Shown piece after piece: positions 55,083 through 63,116 of a DNA stretch of 64,000 nt. The number at the start of each line of letters is the position of its first letter. Position 1 is the first letter of the stretch. Both the position numbers and the translations under genes were made by a program. This DNA comes from Candidatus Accumulibacter conexus (GTDB lineage Bacteria; Pseudomonadota; Gammaproteobacteria; Burkholderiales; Rhodocyclaceae). The stretch covers positions 180,636 through 244,635 of the forward strand of contig JAGFNJ010000001.1 of NCBI GenBank assembly GCA_017592775.1, written 5' to 3'. Under the pieces are notes generated by a model, which saw only the letters and a program-made list of their open reading frames with translations, searched no databases and had not been told where the DNA came from.

Positions 55083-55110
55083 CCCCGGCCGCGGCCGGGG
55101 TTTCGCTTTC
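55083..55110 (+). terminator. rho-independent-type terminator after the phasins
   Basis: An 18-base perfect palindrome CCCCGGCC-GC-GGCCGGGG (55083-55100) is followed by TTTCGCTTT. It lies 37 bases after the phasin stop and just before the end of the convergent CinA-like gene. Confidence 0.75.
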
Positions 55111-55122
55111 AGCGCTGCCCGC

Positions 55123-55881
55123 TCAGGGTCGCCACTGCCAGCTGATGCCGCGTCGCTCGACCTCCTGCCGGATTGCCGTCATCGCCTGTTCGACCAGTTC
55201 CGCTTCGCCCTCGACGCCGAGTTCGAGGTAGCGCCGCTGTCCGTCCTCGGCCATCGACGGCAGGCTGAACAGCCGCAGTCGCGGAAAGTCGGCGACGATC
55301 CGCTCCATCAGGTCGAGCAGCGCACTCTCGTAGGCATTGCTGCCGGTCAGCAGGAAAGCCTTGTCCACCCTTCCCTGCGGCCGAAACAGATCGGCGTAGA
55401 AGGTATCGAGCGCCCACGCCGCCATCGGGTGGGCCATCTGCGGGAAGCCCGGCAGGAAGTGGTGGTCGCGCACGCGGAAGCCGGGGATGCGGTTGAACGG
55501 GTTGGGGACGATGTCCACGCCGCGCGGGAAGGTGCCGAGCAGCAGGCGGACGTCGGTGATCTCGGCGCCGAAACGGGCGCGGATCTCGCGTTCGGCATCG
55601 GGGTGCAGCACCAGGTCGACGCCGAGCGCCGCCGCGGCTGCCTGCCGCGTGTGATCGTCGGGCGTGTTGCCGATGCCGCCGAAGGAGAAGACGATGTCGC
55701 CGGCGGCGAAGCTGCGGCGCAGGCTGTCGGCGATTCGTCCGCGCTCGTCGCCGAGGTACTCGACCCACGACAGGCGCAGCCCACGCTCCGCCAGCAGCTC
55801 CGCCAGGCGCGCGAAGTGCCGGTCGACGCGTTTTCCCGACAGGATTTCGTCGCCGATGATGATCGCCCCAAAACTCTTCAT
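55123..55881 (-). CDS. CinA/MoaB-like molybdopterin-binding-fold protein
   Basis: A 252-residue protein with the molybdopterin-binding (MoCF) fold used in the N-terminal domain of CinA. Motifs: AIIIGDEILSGKRVDRHFAR, FSFGGIGNTPDDHTRQAAAA and FNRIPGFRVRDHHFLPGFPQ. The amidase-type C-terminal domain of full CinA is absent, as in stand-alone relatives. Homologues act on nicotinamide or ADP-ribose type nucleotides, or have unknown roles. Met 55881 starts the conserved strand; longer frames upstream are not similar. Confidence 0.8.
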   Translation of the reverse strand: MKSFGAIIIGDEILSGKRVDRHFARLAELLAERGLRLSWVEYLGDERGRIADSLRRSFAAGDIVFSFGGIGNTPDDHTRQAAAAALGVDLVLHPDAEREIRARFGAEITDVRLLLGTFPRGVDIVPNPFNRIPGFRVRDHHFLPGFPQMAHPMAAWALDTFYADLFRPQGRVDKAFLLTGSNAYESALLDLMERIVADFPRLRLFSLPSMAEDGQRRYLELGVEGEAELVEQAMTAIRQEVERRGISWQWRP

Positions 55882-55907
55882 TGCCGCTCTCCCTGGCCGT
55901 TGGCCAT

Positions 55908-58900
55908 TCACATGCTCTCCCACATCTTCTGCAGCCGCTTCGTCGACACCGGTACCGGCGTGCGCAGCTCCTGCGCGAACAACTGCACGCGCAACTCCTC
56001 GAGCAGCCAGCGGAACTGCTCGAGCTGGGCATCGACGAGGCCCTGGCGCGCGAGCACCACGGCCCGTCGCTGGTAGTTGCCCGCCAGCGGCGCCAGTTCG
56101 GCGAGCAGGCGCGCATCGCGTGCGGCACCCGCCGCACCGGCGGCCTTCAGCTTGTCGAGCCGCAGCGCGATCGCCTTCAGATAGCGCGGATAGTGCTGCA
56201 GGCGCTCGAACGGCGTGTCGATGATGAAACGCTTCTGGACCAGGCGCGCGAGCTGCTCTTCGACATCCTGCATGGTCGCCGCGAACGGCTTGAACGCCGC
56301 CAGCTTCTTCTGCAGCGCCTGCCAGTCAGCGAGAATCTGCCCGACCAGGCGGCAGATCTCCTGCGCCAGCAAGCTCAGTCGCGGCTTCGCCTCGAGGCAG
56401 CGGGCGCGGAAGCTGGCGGCGTCGCGCGGCCATGGCTCGCCGAGGCAGGCGCGGGCGCAGCTCAGGTCGAGCAACTGCCGGCGCAACTCGTCGAGAGTGC
56501 CGAGACCCATGAACTGCATCGCCATCTGGTTCAGTCCGGGGAGGTTCTTCTCGAGATACTTCAACTGCTCGCGGAACTGCAGCATGAACAGGCGCAGCAA
56601 CCCGCCGCGGTGCACCTGCGCCGCCTCGGCCGGCGAATCGAAGACGCGCAGCGAGACGCTTTCACGGTCGGCGACCAGCGCCGGGTAGCCGAGCACCAGT
56701 TGCCCACCGCCGGCATCGACCTCCATCAGTTCCGGCAGGTCGCCAAAGCTCCAATCGCGCAGGTCCGCATGCTCGCCGGGCGTCTCGTGCAGCTCGGCGA
56801 ACTCCTGCCGCGCCTCGCGTCCCCACTCGGCGCGCAGCTCGTTCAGGTTGCGGCTCATGCCGAGCTGGCGGCCGTTCTCGTCGAGCAGGCGGAAGTTGAA
56901 CGAGAGGTGCGGCGGCAGCGCGTCGGCGCGGAAGGCATCGGGAGTGATCTCCCAGCCGCGGGCGTTGAGCCCGCGCGACTGGACGATGAAGTGCACCAGC
57001 GCCAGCAGCAGCGGCTTGTCGGACGGCGCCACCTGGGCGACGAAGTCGGCGGCGAAATCGGGCACCGGCACCAGCTTTGCCCGCAGCCTCTGCGGCAGCG
57101 TCTTCACCAGTTGCACGACCTTCTCGCGCAGCAGGCCGGGCACCAGCCACTCGCAGCGCGCCGCCGGGACCTGGTTGAGCTGCGCCAGCGGCAGGCAGAG
57201 CGTCACGCCGTCGCGCGCGCTGCCGGGCTCGAAGTGGTAGCTCAGTTCGTAGTCGACGCCGCCGAGCCGCAGTTGATGCGGAAAGGCCTCGCTGGTGATG
57301 CCGGCCGCCTCGTGGCGCATCAGGTCGTCGCGCTGCAGGTGCAGCAGCCGCGGCGTCTCGCGCTCGGCATCGCGCCGCCACTTGTCGAAAGCGGCGCCGC
57401 TGTACATGCCGGCCGGGATCAGGCGGTCGTAGAAGGCGAAGATCAGTTCGTCGTCGACCAGTACGTCCGGCCGCCGCGACTTGTGCTCGAGCGTTTCGAT
57501 GTCGAGCATCAGTTGCTGGTTGTGGGTGAAGAAATCCCAGCGGCGGGCGAACTCTTCGCTCACCTCGCCGCCGACCAGCGCCTGCCGGATGAAGATGTCG
57601 CGCGCCTCTTCGGGGTTGATCGGCCCGAAGTTCACCCGCCGCCGCGGCTCGATGACGATGCCGTGCAGCGTGATGCGCTCGAAGGCGACTGCCTGCATCG
57701 CCTTCTTTTCCCAGTGCGGGTCGAACCAGCTCCGCTTCAGCAGGTGCGCGCCGACCTGCTCCAGCCACTGCGGCTCGATGCGCGCGACGCAGCGGGCGAA
57801 GAGGCGCGTCGTCTCGCTGATCTCGCCGGCGACGATCCACTTGCCGGCCTTCTTCTGCAGCGGCGATCCCGGATGGACGAGGAAGCGGATGCCGCGGGCG
57901 CCGAGGTAGTGCGCCGATTCCTCGGACTTGCAGCCGATGTTGCCAAGCAACCCGGCGAGCAGCGCGCGGTGGATCGCGTCGTAGCTCGCCGGCTGTTCGT
58001 TCTCCTGCCAGCGATGCTCGGCCGCGAGGGCGTGCAACTGGCTGTGGACGTCGCGCCACTCGCGCATGCGCAGGGCGGAAAGGAAGTTCTCGCGGCAGGC
58101 CTCGAGCAGCTTGCGCTGTGACTTGCGGTGCGCCAGTTCCTCCGCGTACCAGTGCCAGAGCTTGAGCCAGGAGACGAACTCGGAGCGCTCGTCGGCCAAC
58201 CGGCGGTGCGCCGCGTCGGCCGTCCCCTGCCGCTCCTGCGGCCGCTCGCGCGGATCCTGCACCGCCAGCGCGGCGGCGATCACCAGCACCTCGGCGAGGC
58301 AGCCCTCGGCGCGTGCGGCGACGATCATCCGCCCGAGGCGTGGATCGAGCGGCATCTGCGCGAGTTCCTGGCCGACCGGCGTCAGCGCGTGCTCGGCGGT
58401 GACGGCGCCGAGTTCGAGCAGCAACTGGTAGCCGTCGCTGATCGCCTTGCGCGGTGGCGCCTCGAGAAAGGGAAAGTCCTCGATGTCGCCGAGGCGCAGC
58501 GCCTTCATCCGCAGGATGACGCCGGCGAGCGACGAGCGCAGGATCTCGGGCTCGGCGTAGGCCGGCCGCAGCGCGAAATCCTGCTCCTCGTAGAGCCGGA
58601 TGCAGACGCCGGCGGCGACGCGGCCGCAGCGCCCGGCACGCTGGTTGGCGGCGGCCTGGGCGATCTTCTCGATCTGCAACTGCTCGACCTTGTTGCGGTA
58701 CGAGTAGCGCTTGACGCGCGCCAGACCGGTGTCGACGACGTAGCGGATCCCCGGCACCGTCAGCGAGGTCTCGGCGACGTTGGTCGCCAGGACGATGCGC
58801 CGCCCGACGTGCGGCCGGAAGACGCGGCTCTGCTCCTCCGCCGACAGGCGGGCGTACAGCGGCAGGATCTCGGTATGCGGCGGGTGGTGCTTGCGCAGCG

Positions 58901-59870
58901 CCTCGGCCGCCTCGCGGATCTCGCGCTCGCCGGGCAGGAAGACCAGAACGTCGCCCGGCCCGCTGCGATGCAGCTCGTCACAGGCGTCGGTGATGGCGTC
59001 GTACAGGTCACGCTCGTCGTCGGCAGCAGCGCCGTTCGCCGTGCCGGTCGCGCCGTCGCCCGCCACCGTCTGCAGCGGGCGGTAACGCAGTTCGACCGGG
59101 TACAGCCGGCCCGACACCTCGATCACCGGCGCCTCATCGAAGTGGCGCGAAAAACGCTCGGCATCGATCGTCGCCGAGGTGATGATCAGCTTCAGCTCGC
59201 GCCGTTTCGGCAGCAACTGCTTCAGGAAGCCGAGGAGGAAGTCGATGTTCAGGCTGCGCTCGTGCGCCTCGTCGATGATCAGCGTATCGTACTGCTCGAG
59301 CCAGGGGTCGCCCTGCGTCTCGGCGAGCAGGATGCCGTCGGTCATCAGCTTGATGAAGGCATCCGGCGAACTGCGGTCGCTGAAACGGATCTTGTAGCCG
59401 ACGAGGCGGCCGGGCTCGCTCTGCAGCTCCTGCCCGATGCGTGCCGCAGTGGCGCGGGCGGCGATTCGCCGCGGCTGCGTGTGGCCGATCAGGCCGGTCG
59501 TGCCGCGACCGAGTTCGAGGCAGATCTTCGGGATCTGCGTCGTCTTGCCGGAGCCGGTCTCGCCGCAGACGATGACCACCTGGTGCTGCGCGATCAGCGC
59601 CGCGATCTCGTCGCGGCGGGCGTTGACCGGCAGGTCGTCGGCAAACTCCGGCTGCGGCAGGCGCGCGCGGCGTGCGGCGACCGCCGCCCGCGAGCGCTCG
59701 AGCAGGCGCTCGCTCTCGGCCTGCAAGGCGTCGCGCCGGGCGCCGAAGACGTGCCGCAGGTCGCGCGCCAGCGCGCGCAGACGGCGCTGGTCGGCCGCCA
59801 GGCAGTCGGCGAAGGGGCTGGCGCGTGGGGCTGGCCTGCGGGCGGCGGCGGGAACGGGCTTCGCGCTCAT
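55908..59870 (-). CDS. hrpA: ATP-dependent RNA helicase HrpA
   Basis: A 1320-residue DEAH-box RNA helicase. Motif I GETGSGKTT (103-111), motif Ia TQPRRIAARATAARI, motif II DEAHERSLN, motif III ITSATIDAERFSRHF, motif V ATNVAETSLTVPGIRYVVDT and motif VI QRAGRCGRVAAGVCIRLYEE. Helicase-associated and OB-like domains follow, and the long C-terminal region (DUF3418-like, about 700-1300) is typical of bacterial HrpA. HrpA rescues stalled or collided ribosomes and processes mRNA. Met 59870 begins the recognisable N-terminus; the 170 residues of open frame before it are low-complexity. Confidence 0.95.
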   Translation of the reverse strand: MSAKPVPAAARRPAPRASPFADCLAADQRRLRALARDLRHVFGARRDALQAESERLLERSRAAVAARRARLPQPEFADDLPVNARRDEIAALIAQHQVVIVCGETGSGKTTQIPKICLELGRGTTGLIGHTQPRRIAARATAARIGQELQSEPGRLVGYKIRFSDRSSPDAFIKLMTDGILLAETQGDPWLEQYDTLIIDEAHERSLNIDFLLGFLKQLLPKRRELKLIITSATIDAERFSRHFDEAPVIEVSGRLYPVELRYRPLQTVAGDGATGTANGAAADDERDLYDAITDACDELHRSGPGDVLVFLPGEREIREAAEALRKHHPPHTEILPLYARLSAEEQSRVFRPHVGRRIVLATNVAETSLTVPGIRYVVDTGLARVKRYSYRNKVEQLQIEKIAQAAANQRAGRCGRVAAGVCIRLYEEQDFALRPAYAEPEILRSSLAGVILRMKALRLGDIEDFPFLEAPPRKAISDGYQLLLELGAVTAEHALTPVGQELAQMPLDPRLGRMIVAARAEGCLAEVLVIAAALAVQDPRERPQERQGTADAAHRRLADERSEFVSWLKLWHWYAEELAHRKSQRKLLEACRENFLSALRMREWRDVHSQLHALAAEHRWQENEQPASYDAIHRALLAGLLGNIGCKSEESAHYLGARGIRFLVHPGSPLQKKAGKWIVAGEISETTRLFARCVARIEPQWLEQVGAHLLKRSWFDPHWEKKAMQAVAFERITLHGIVIEPRRRVNFGPINPEEARDIFIRQALVGGEVSEEFARRWDFFTHNQQLMLDIETLEHKSRRPDVLVDDELIFAFYDRLIPAGMYSGAAFDKWRRDAERETPRLLHLQRDDLMRHEAAGITSEAFPHQLRLGGVDYELSYHFEPGSARDGVTLCLPLAQLNQVPAARCEWLVPGLLREKVVQLVKTLPQRLRAKLVPVPDFAADFVAQVAPSDKPLLLALVHFIVQSRGLNARGWEITPDAFRADALPPHLSFNFRLLDENGRQLGMSRNLNELRAEWGREARQEFAELHETPGEHADLRDWSFGDLPELMEVDAGGGQLVLGYPALVADRESVSLRVFDSPAEAAQVHRGGLLRLFMLQFREQLKYLEKNLPGLNQMAMQFMGLGTLDELRRQLLDLSCARACLGEPWPRDAASFRARCLEAKPRLSLLAQEICRLVGQILADWQALQKKLAAFKPFAATMQDVEEQLARLVQKRFIIDTPFERLQHYPRYLKAIALRLDKLKAAGAAGAARDARLLAELAPLAGNYQRRAVVLARQGLVDAQLEQFRWLLEELRVQLFAQELRTPVPVSTKRLQKMWESM

Positions 59871-59971
59871 CGCGGCACAGGAAACCGGAGGGCATGCTCG
59901 CGTTGCCGGGCGGCACCGGCACGCCGCGAACGCGAGGACTCGAAGGCTGGGGACATCAGGCCGACACGGGC

Positions 59972-61009
59972 TCAGAGCAGCGCATCGAGCGGGCTGCGAA
60001 CGCCGCGCCCGCCACGCATGAGCACGTGCGTGTAGATCATCGTCGTCGCGACGTCGGCGCTGCCGAGCGGTTCCTGCACGGTGCGAATGTCGTGGCCGCT
60101 GTCGAGCAGATGCGTCGCAGAGGAGTGGCGCAGGGTGTGCGGCGTCGCCGGTTTGTCGATGCCGGCGACGTTTACCTCCCTCTTCATTGCGCGTTGCAGC
60201 AACTTCTCGTCGAGATGATGGCGGCGCTCGACGCCGCTGCGCGGACCGACCGAATGACTCCGGGCAGCGAAGACATACTGCCAGGGCCAGGACGTGCTCG
60301 CCTTCTGGCGCTTGCGCTCCAGTGCGTCGGGCAAGCAGACCGTGGACTTGCCCAGCCACAGATCGTCCTCGAAAATCAGCCACCGCCGCTGCAGGTGCTC
60401 ACTCAGATCGGCCGCAACGGCCTCCGGCAGCATCGTCAGGCGATCCTTGGCTCCCTTTCCGTCACGAATCAGAATCTCGACCTGCGCGAAATCCACGTTC
60501 TTTACGCGCAGGCGAATCACTTCCATCAGGCGCATTCCGGTGCCGTAGAGCAGGCGCACAAGCAGGCCGTGGACACCATCCATCCGCTCCAGCACCCGCT
60601 GCACTTCGCTGCGGCTCAGCACGACCGGCAAGCGCTCCGGCTGCTTGGCGCGCACCACGTCGTCCAGCCAGGGAAGCTCGACGCCGAGCACCTGGCGGTA
60701 GAGAAACAGCAATGCCGACAGCGCCTGGTTCTGTGTTGCCGAGGCGACATGCCCCTCCACCGCGAGATGGCTGAGAAAGGCTTCGACCTCGGCTGCCCCC
60801 ATCTCGCGCGGGTGGCGCTTGTGATGGAAGAGCACGAAACGCTTGATCCATTGGACATACTGTGTCTCGGTTCGTATGCCGTAGTGGCGCAGGCGGATCT
60901 GGGCGCGCACCTGATCGAGGAGTCGGGGCTCCGGGGTGGAATTCCCGGCGCCGCTTGGTGTGTATTGGGGATCCGGAGGTGTGTTTGGCGTAGCGGGAGG
61001 GGTGTTCAT
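59972..61009 (-). CDS. intI: integron integrase IntI, catalytic His replaced by Ser
   Basis: A 345-residue tyrosine recombinase of the IntI type. The core-binding domain (30-115) is followed by the catalytic domain. The integron-specific insert is present around 240-268 (WPWQYVFAARSHSVGPRSGV, ERRHHLDE). Catalytic residues: Arg160 (GTGMRLME), Lys188 (KGAKDR), His291 and Arg294 (HTLRHSSATHLL), nucleophile Tyr326 (TTMIYTHVL). The third conserved His, which should be residue 317 (spacing 26 after His291, 9 before the Tyr), is a Ser in VQEPLGSADV. Neighbouring positions also differ from the usual ELLGH and HSFATHLL. The frame is intact. Cassettes lie on the other side of its promoter. Confidence 0.92.
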   Translation of the reverse strand: MNTPPATPNTPPDPQYTPSGAGNSTPEPRLLDQVRAQIRLRHYGIRTETQYVQWIKRFVLFHHKRHPREMGAAEVEAFLSHLAVEGHVASATQNQALSALLFLYRQVLGVELPWLDDVVRAKQPERLPVVLSRSEVQRVLERMDGVHGLLVRLLYGTGMRLMEVIRLRVKNVDFAQVEILIRDGKGAKDRLTMLPEAVAADLSEHLQRRWLIFEDDLWLGKSTVCLPDALERKRQKASTSWPWQYVFAARSHSVGPRSGVERRHHLDEKLLQRAMKREVNVAGIDKPATPHTLRHSSATHLLDSGHDIRTVQEPLGSADVATTMIYTHVLMRGGRGVRSPLDALL

Positions 61010-61041
61010 GTCTCGGAAGTCCTTCACGATCAGCGAGATGC

Positions 61042-61057
61042 ATGGATATATATCCAG
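61042..61057 (-). promoter_or_regulatory. LexA-like box upstream of intI
   Basis: On the minus strand, CTGGATATATATCCAT matches CTG-TATATATATA-CAG at 13 of 16 bases. It is about 33-48 bases before the intI ATG and overlaps the likely promoter (TATACT beside it). Integron integrases are known to be SOS-controlled through such boxes. Confidence 0.55.
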
Positions 61058-61079
61058 TATACACCACTCGGCAGGCGAT

Positions 61080-61147
61080 ATCGCACCTGCGCAGGCACCT
61101 GCCGAGGACGGGGTCTACACCCCGATCGGTGTTCACTAAACGTTTGC
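61080..61147 (+). other. probable attI region of the integron
   Basis: This stretch lies between the intI promoter and the first cassette gene. Near its end CGTTTGCAC resembles the core site GTTRRRY with mismatches, and the first cassette should begin there (about 61141). The position is by analogy with other integrons; its right boundary is uncertain. Confidence 0.35.
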
Positions 61148-61156
61148 ACCGCTACC

Positions 61157-61759
61157 ATGACTGAGCACTCGCTCCGGACCAACGAGCACGAGGAAGCCGC
61201 TTCCGCACTGGAAGCGCTAGCAGAGTGGGCGGAGCGAGTTGAGAAAGACATCGGCTATTGGAGGTGGGTTGTCCTTGCGCTACACAACACAGTTCAAGGC
61301 TCCATGGTTTTGGCGTTGCGGGGTTCGGACGGATTGCGCCCGCTCAGAGATGACATTGCAGCCAAATGGCTGACTGCATATCGAGACGGCGGCCAGTACC
61401 CTATTGAAAAGCTGGATTCATTTCTCAATCGCTACAAGAAGGTCCTGTCCGACACAATGCTTTTCTTCGTCCATTCAAAGAAGGTCATTCCTTCGCGCAC
61501 GCTGGGCCGTAGCGTGAAGAAACTCAATTCCCTGCGGAACGACTTCGTTCACTTCTTGCCAAGGTCTTGGTCGCTTGAAGTTTCTGGGTTGCCCGAAATA
61601 TGCCTCGACTGTCTGGCACTTGTTGAGTTTCTGGCCTGGGAGTGCGGCAACATTATTTGGCATGAGGAAGAGCATCGAGAGCGAGGGAAAGCGGCAATCA
61701 CCTTAGCGCGAAACCACTTCAATAGTCTGGAGCGCGTCTATACAACACGCGCTGCATAA
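61157..61759 (+). CDS. integron cassette protein with HEPN-like RNDFVH motif
   Basis: A 200-residue cytosolic, mainly helical protein not recognised as a named family. SLRNDFVHFLPRSW contains Arg-x4-His, the active-site pattern of HEPN ribonucleases and of MAE_28990/AbiV-like helical proteins. It is the first cassette, starts about 16 bases after the presumed attI junction, and its TAA stop lies inside attC, as is normal for cassettes. Its base composition is less GC-rich than the chromosome around it, a sign of foreign origin. An RNase or toxin role is only a guess. A cognate antitoxin is not in the same cassette. Confidence 0.65.
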   Translation: MTEHSLRTNEHEEAASALEALAEWAERVEKDIGYWRWVVLALHNTVQGSMVLALRGSDGLRPLRDDIAAKWLTAYRDGGQYPIEKLDSFLNRYKKVLSDTMLFFVHSKKVIPSRTLGRSVKKLNSLRNDFVHFLPRSWSLEVSGLPEICLDCLALVEFLAWECGNIIWHEEEHRERGKAAITLARNHFNSLERVYTTRAA

Positions 61760-61831
61760 CGCCGTTGCAATGGACGGGCGCGTCGGTCGCCGTGCTCCCT
61801 CTCGCGCCCGCCGCTGAACGCCAGGTTGGGC
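61754..61831 (+). repeat. attC recombination site of the first cassette
   Basis: It opens with GCATAAC (61754-61760) and ends with the consensus core GTTGGGC (61825-61831). Between them, CGGGCGCG and CGCGCCCG form an inverted repeat, and GCCGTTGCA/TGAACGCC resemble the L boxes. Length is 78 bases. Recombination would occur after G61825. Confidence 0.8.
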
Positions 61832-61889
61832 GTCTCAGTCGCAGGCGTCGTCTGGTGACAAAAGGCACACAGCGGTGTAGCATGCCGTG

Positions 61890-62183
61890 ATGAAGCCATT
61901 CCGGTGGGGCACAGAGAAGAACGAAGCGCTCAAGGTTGATCGGGGCATTTCGTTCGAGAGCGTCGTGGTGGCAATCGAGTCCGGCGGGCTGCTCGACATC
62001 CTGGCCCATCCGAACCAAGCGAAGTACCCGCGACAGCGCATCCTCGTCGTCGCTGCGGACAACTACGCTTACTTGGTGCCGTTCGTCGAGGAGGAAGACT
62101 ACTTCTTTCTCAAGACAATCATCCCCAGTCGCAAAGCGACTCGGGACTATCTAAACGAAGGTGACGCCGATGCCGAAGACTGA
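61890..62183 (+). CDS. cassette-borne toxin (BrnT-like) of a type II toxin-antitoxin pair
   Basis: A 97-residue protein: MKPFRWGTEKNEALKVDRGI, then SFESVVVAIESGGLLDILAH, with the core LVVAADNYAYLVPFVEEEDY and FFLKTIIPSRKATRDYL. The fold resembles BrnT/RelE-type RNase toxins, where the toxin gene comes first. The antitoxin gene overlaps its end by 14 bases. Close relatives occur in integron cassettes of many proteobacteria, from memory. ATG 61890 is chosen; a GTG directly before it is in frame. Confidence 0.75.
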   Translation: MKPFRWGTEKNEALKVDRGISFESVVVAIESGGLLDILAHPNQAKYPRQRILVVAADNYAYLVPFVEEEDYFFLKTIIPSRKATRDYLNEGDADAED

Positions 62184-62499
62184 TGCCTACGAAGAAGAGG
62201 TTCTTGCTGCGTTCGACAGGGGACAGCTTAACTCGGTCGCGACCAAGGCAGAGCTTGCCAAGTTCAAGGCGGCTGCGCGTGCCACTGCCATCAAAGACCG
62301 CCGTGTGAACATCCGTCTGTCGTCGGGGGATCTGTGTGACATTCAGGTCAGGGCACTCGAAGAAGGCGTTCCGTATCAAACGCTGATCGCCAGCGTTCTC
62401 CATAAATACGTCACCGGCCGTCTCACCGAGCGCCCCCTGCCGAGCGCCAAGTCAGCGGCGAGCCGATCCCCGAAGCGGCGCAGCACATCTGCAAGCTGA
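62170..62499 (+). CDS. cassette-borne antitoxin (BrnA/CopG-like)
   Basis: A 109-residue partner antitoxin. It has YEEEVLAAFDRGQLNSVATK, then LAKFKAAARATAIKDRRVNI, and a ribbon-helix-helix type end RLSSGDLCDIQVRALEEGVP followed by YQTLIASVLHKYVTGRL. The ribbon-helix-helix binds the promoter and represses the pair. The last 25 residues are Ser/Arg-rich and run to the stop just before the second attC. ATG 62170 overlaps the toxin end by 14 bases. Toxin-antitoxin cassettes stabilise integron arrays. Confidence 0.78.
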   Translation: MPKTDAYEEEVLAAFDRGQLNSVATKAELAKFKAAARATAIKDRRVNIRLSSGDLCDIQVRALEEGVPYQTLIASVLHKYVTGRLTERPLPSAKSAASRSPKRRSTSAS

Positions 62500-62521
62500 T
62501 GGTGTACTCTTTGGTACAGGC

Positions 62522-62605
62522 GCCCAACGAATAGATCGTGCAACCCGTCGTTGCACGCGACGTGCGCCAGCCTGCGGCTGTCGCACGTCGCGTGAACTCC
62601 AACGT
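62522..62605 (+). repeat. attC site of the toxin-antitoxin cassette, interrupted by a group II intron
   Basis: It begins with the core GCCCAAC (62522-62528). A 13-base stem (62554-62566) pairs perfectly with 62582-62594 across a 15-base loop. The right core should read ACGTTRRRY, but after ACGT (62602-62605) the sequence changes to GTGCGCCGGGC, the 5' end of a group II intron. The remaining TRRRY must lie beyond the intron, outside the window. Confidence 0.75.
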
Positions 62606-62655
62606 GTGCGCCGGGCATGGCGCGTTACTTCATAGGTGCAAGTCCTATGGCCAGG

Positions 62656-62676
62656 TTTTGCCGCACCTGCGGTGCG
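62656..62676 (+). repeat. 21-base inverted repeat, left copy
   Basis: Identical in reverse complement to 63790-63810. It contains the dyad CGCACC-TGC-GGTGCG and begins with TTTTGC. It lies near the intron 5' end, about 50 bases in. Beyond the 21 bases the two copies share ACCCC at the same distance. Confidence 0.8.
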
Positions 62677-63116
62677 TCGAACCCCGCTACGCAGAGCCGA
62701 AGGCAAGGAGAAGGGCAAGTGCGCCGTCGTGAGGCGAGGTGCGGAGGGTGGAAGCGGGGTTTCCAAGAGCAAACTGCTTTGCTCTTGGCCGCTGGAACGA
62801 CGCGAGCTCTGCGAGCGGTTGGAAGCCCAATCCAAAGCTGCGGGGCGATGAACAAAGACCGGATATGAGGCGTGATGCATCCGGGGCGAGCGGGCACGGG
62901 ACCGCGAAGCCCTCCATCTGCGGTTGGGGTGCATGTTGTAAATCCAGCGTCCATGCAGCGAAGGTAACGAGTCTTACCCCGGGAGATCTCCCCGGTGCCT
63001 CAGAACAGCGAGGCTGGACGTTGGGTGACTGGCGCTGAATACCGTGGAGAAGTCAGCCGAGGGCAAAGTAGGTGGCGCTTCCCACCGAAGGCCCGAACGA
63101 TGAAAGACGAAGGACC

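Noticed and set aside
55881-60035. Two plus-strand open frames opposite hrpA
   Set aside because: Antisense shadows. The minus strand carries an unbroken helicase with all motifs.
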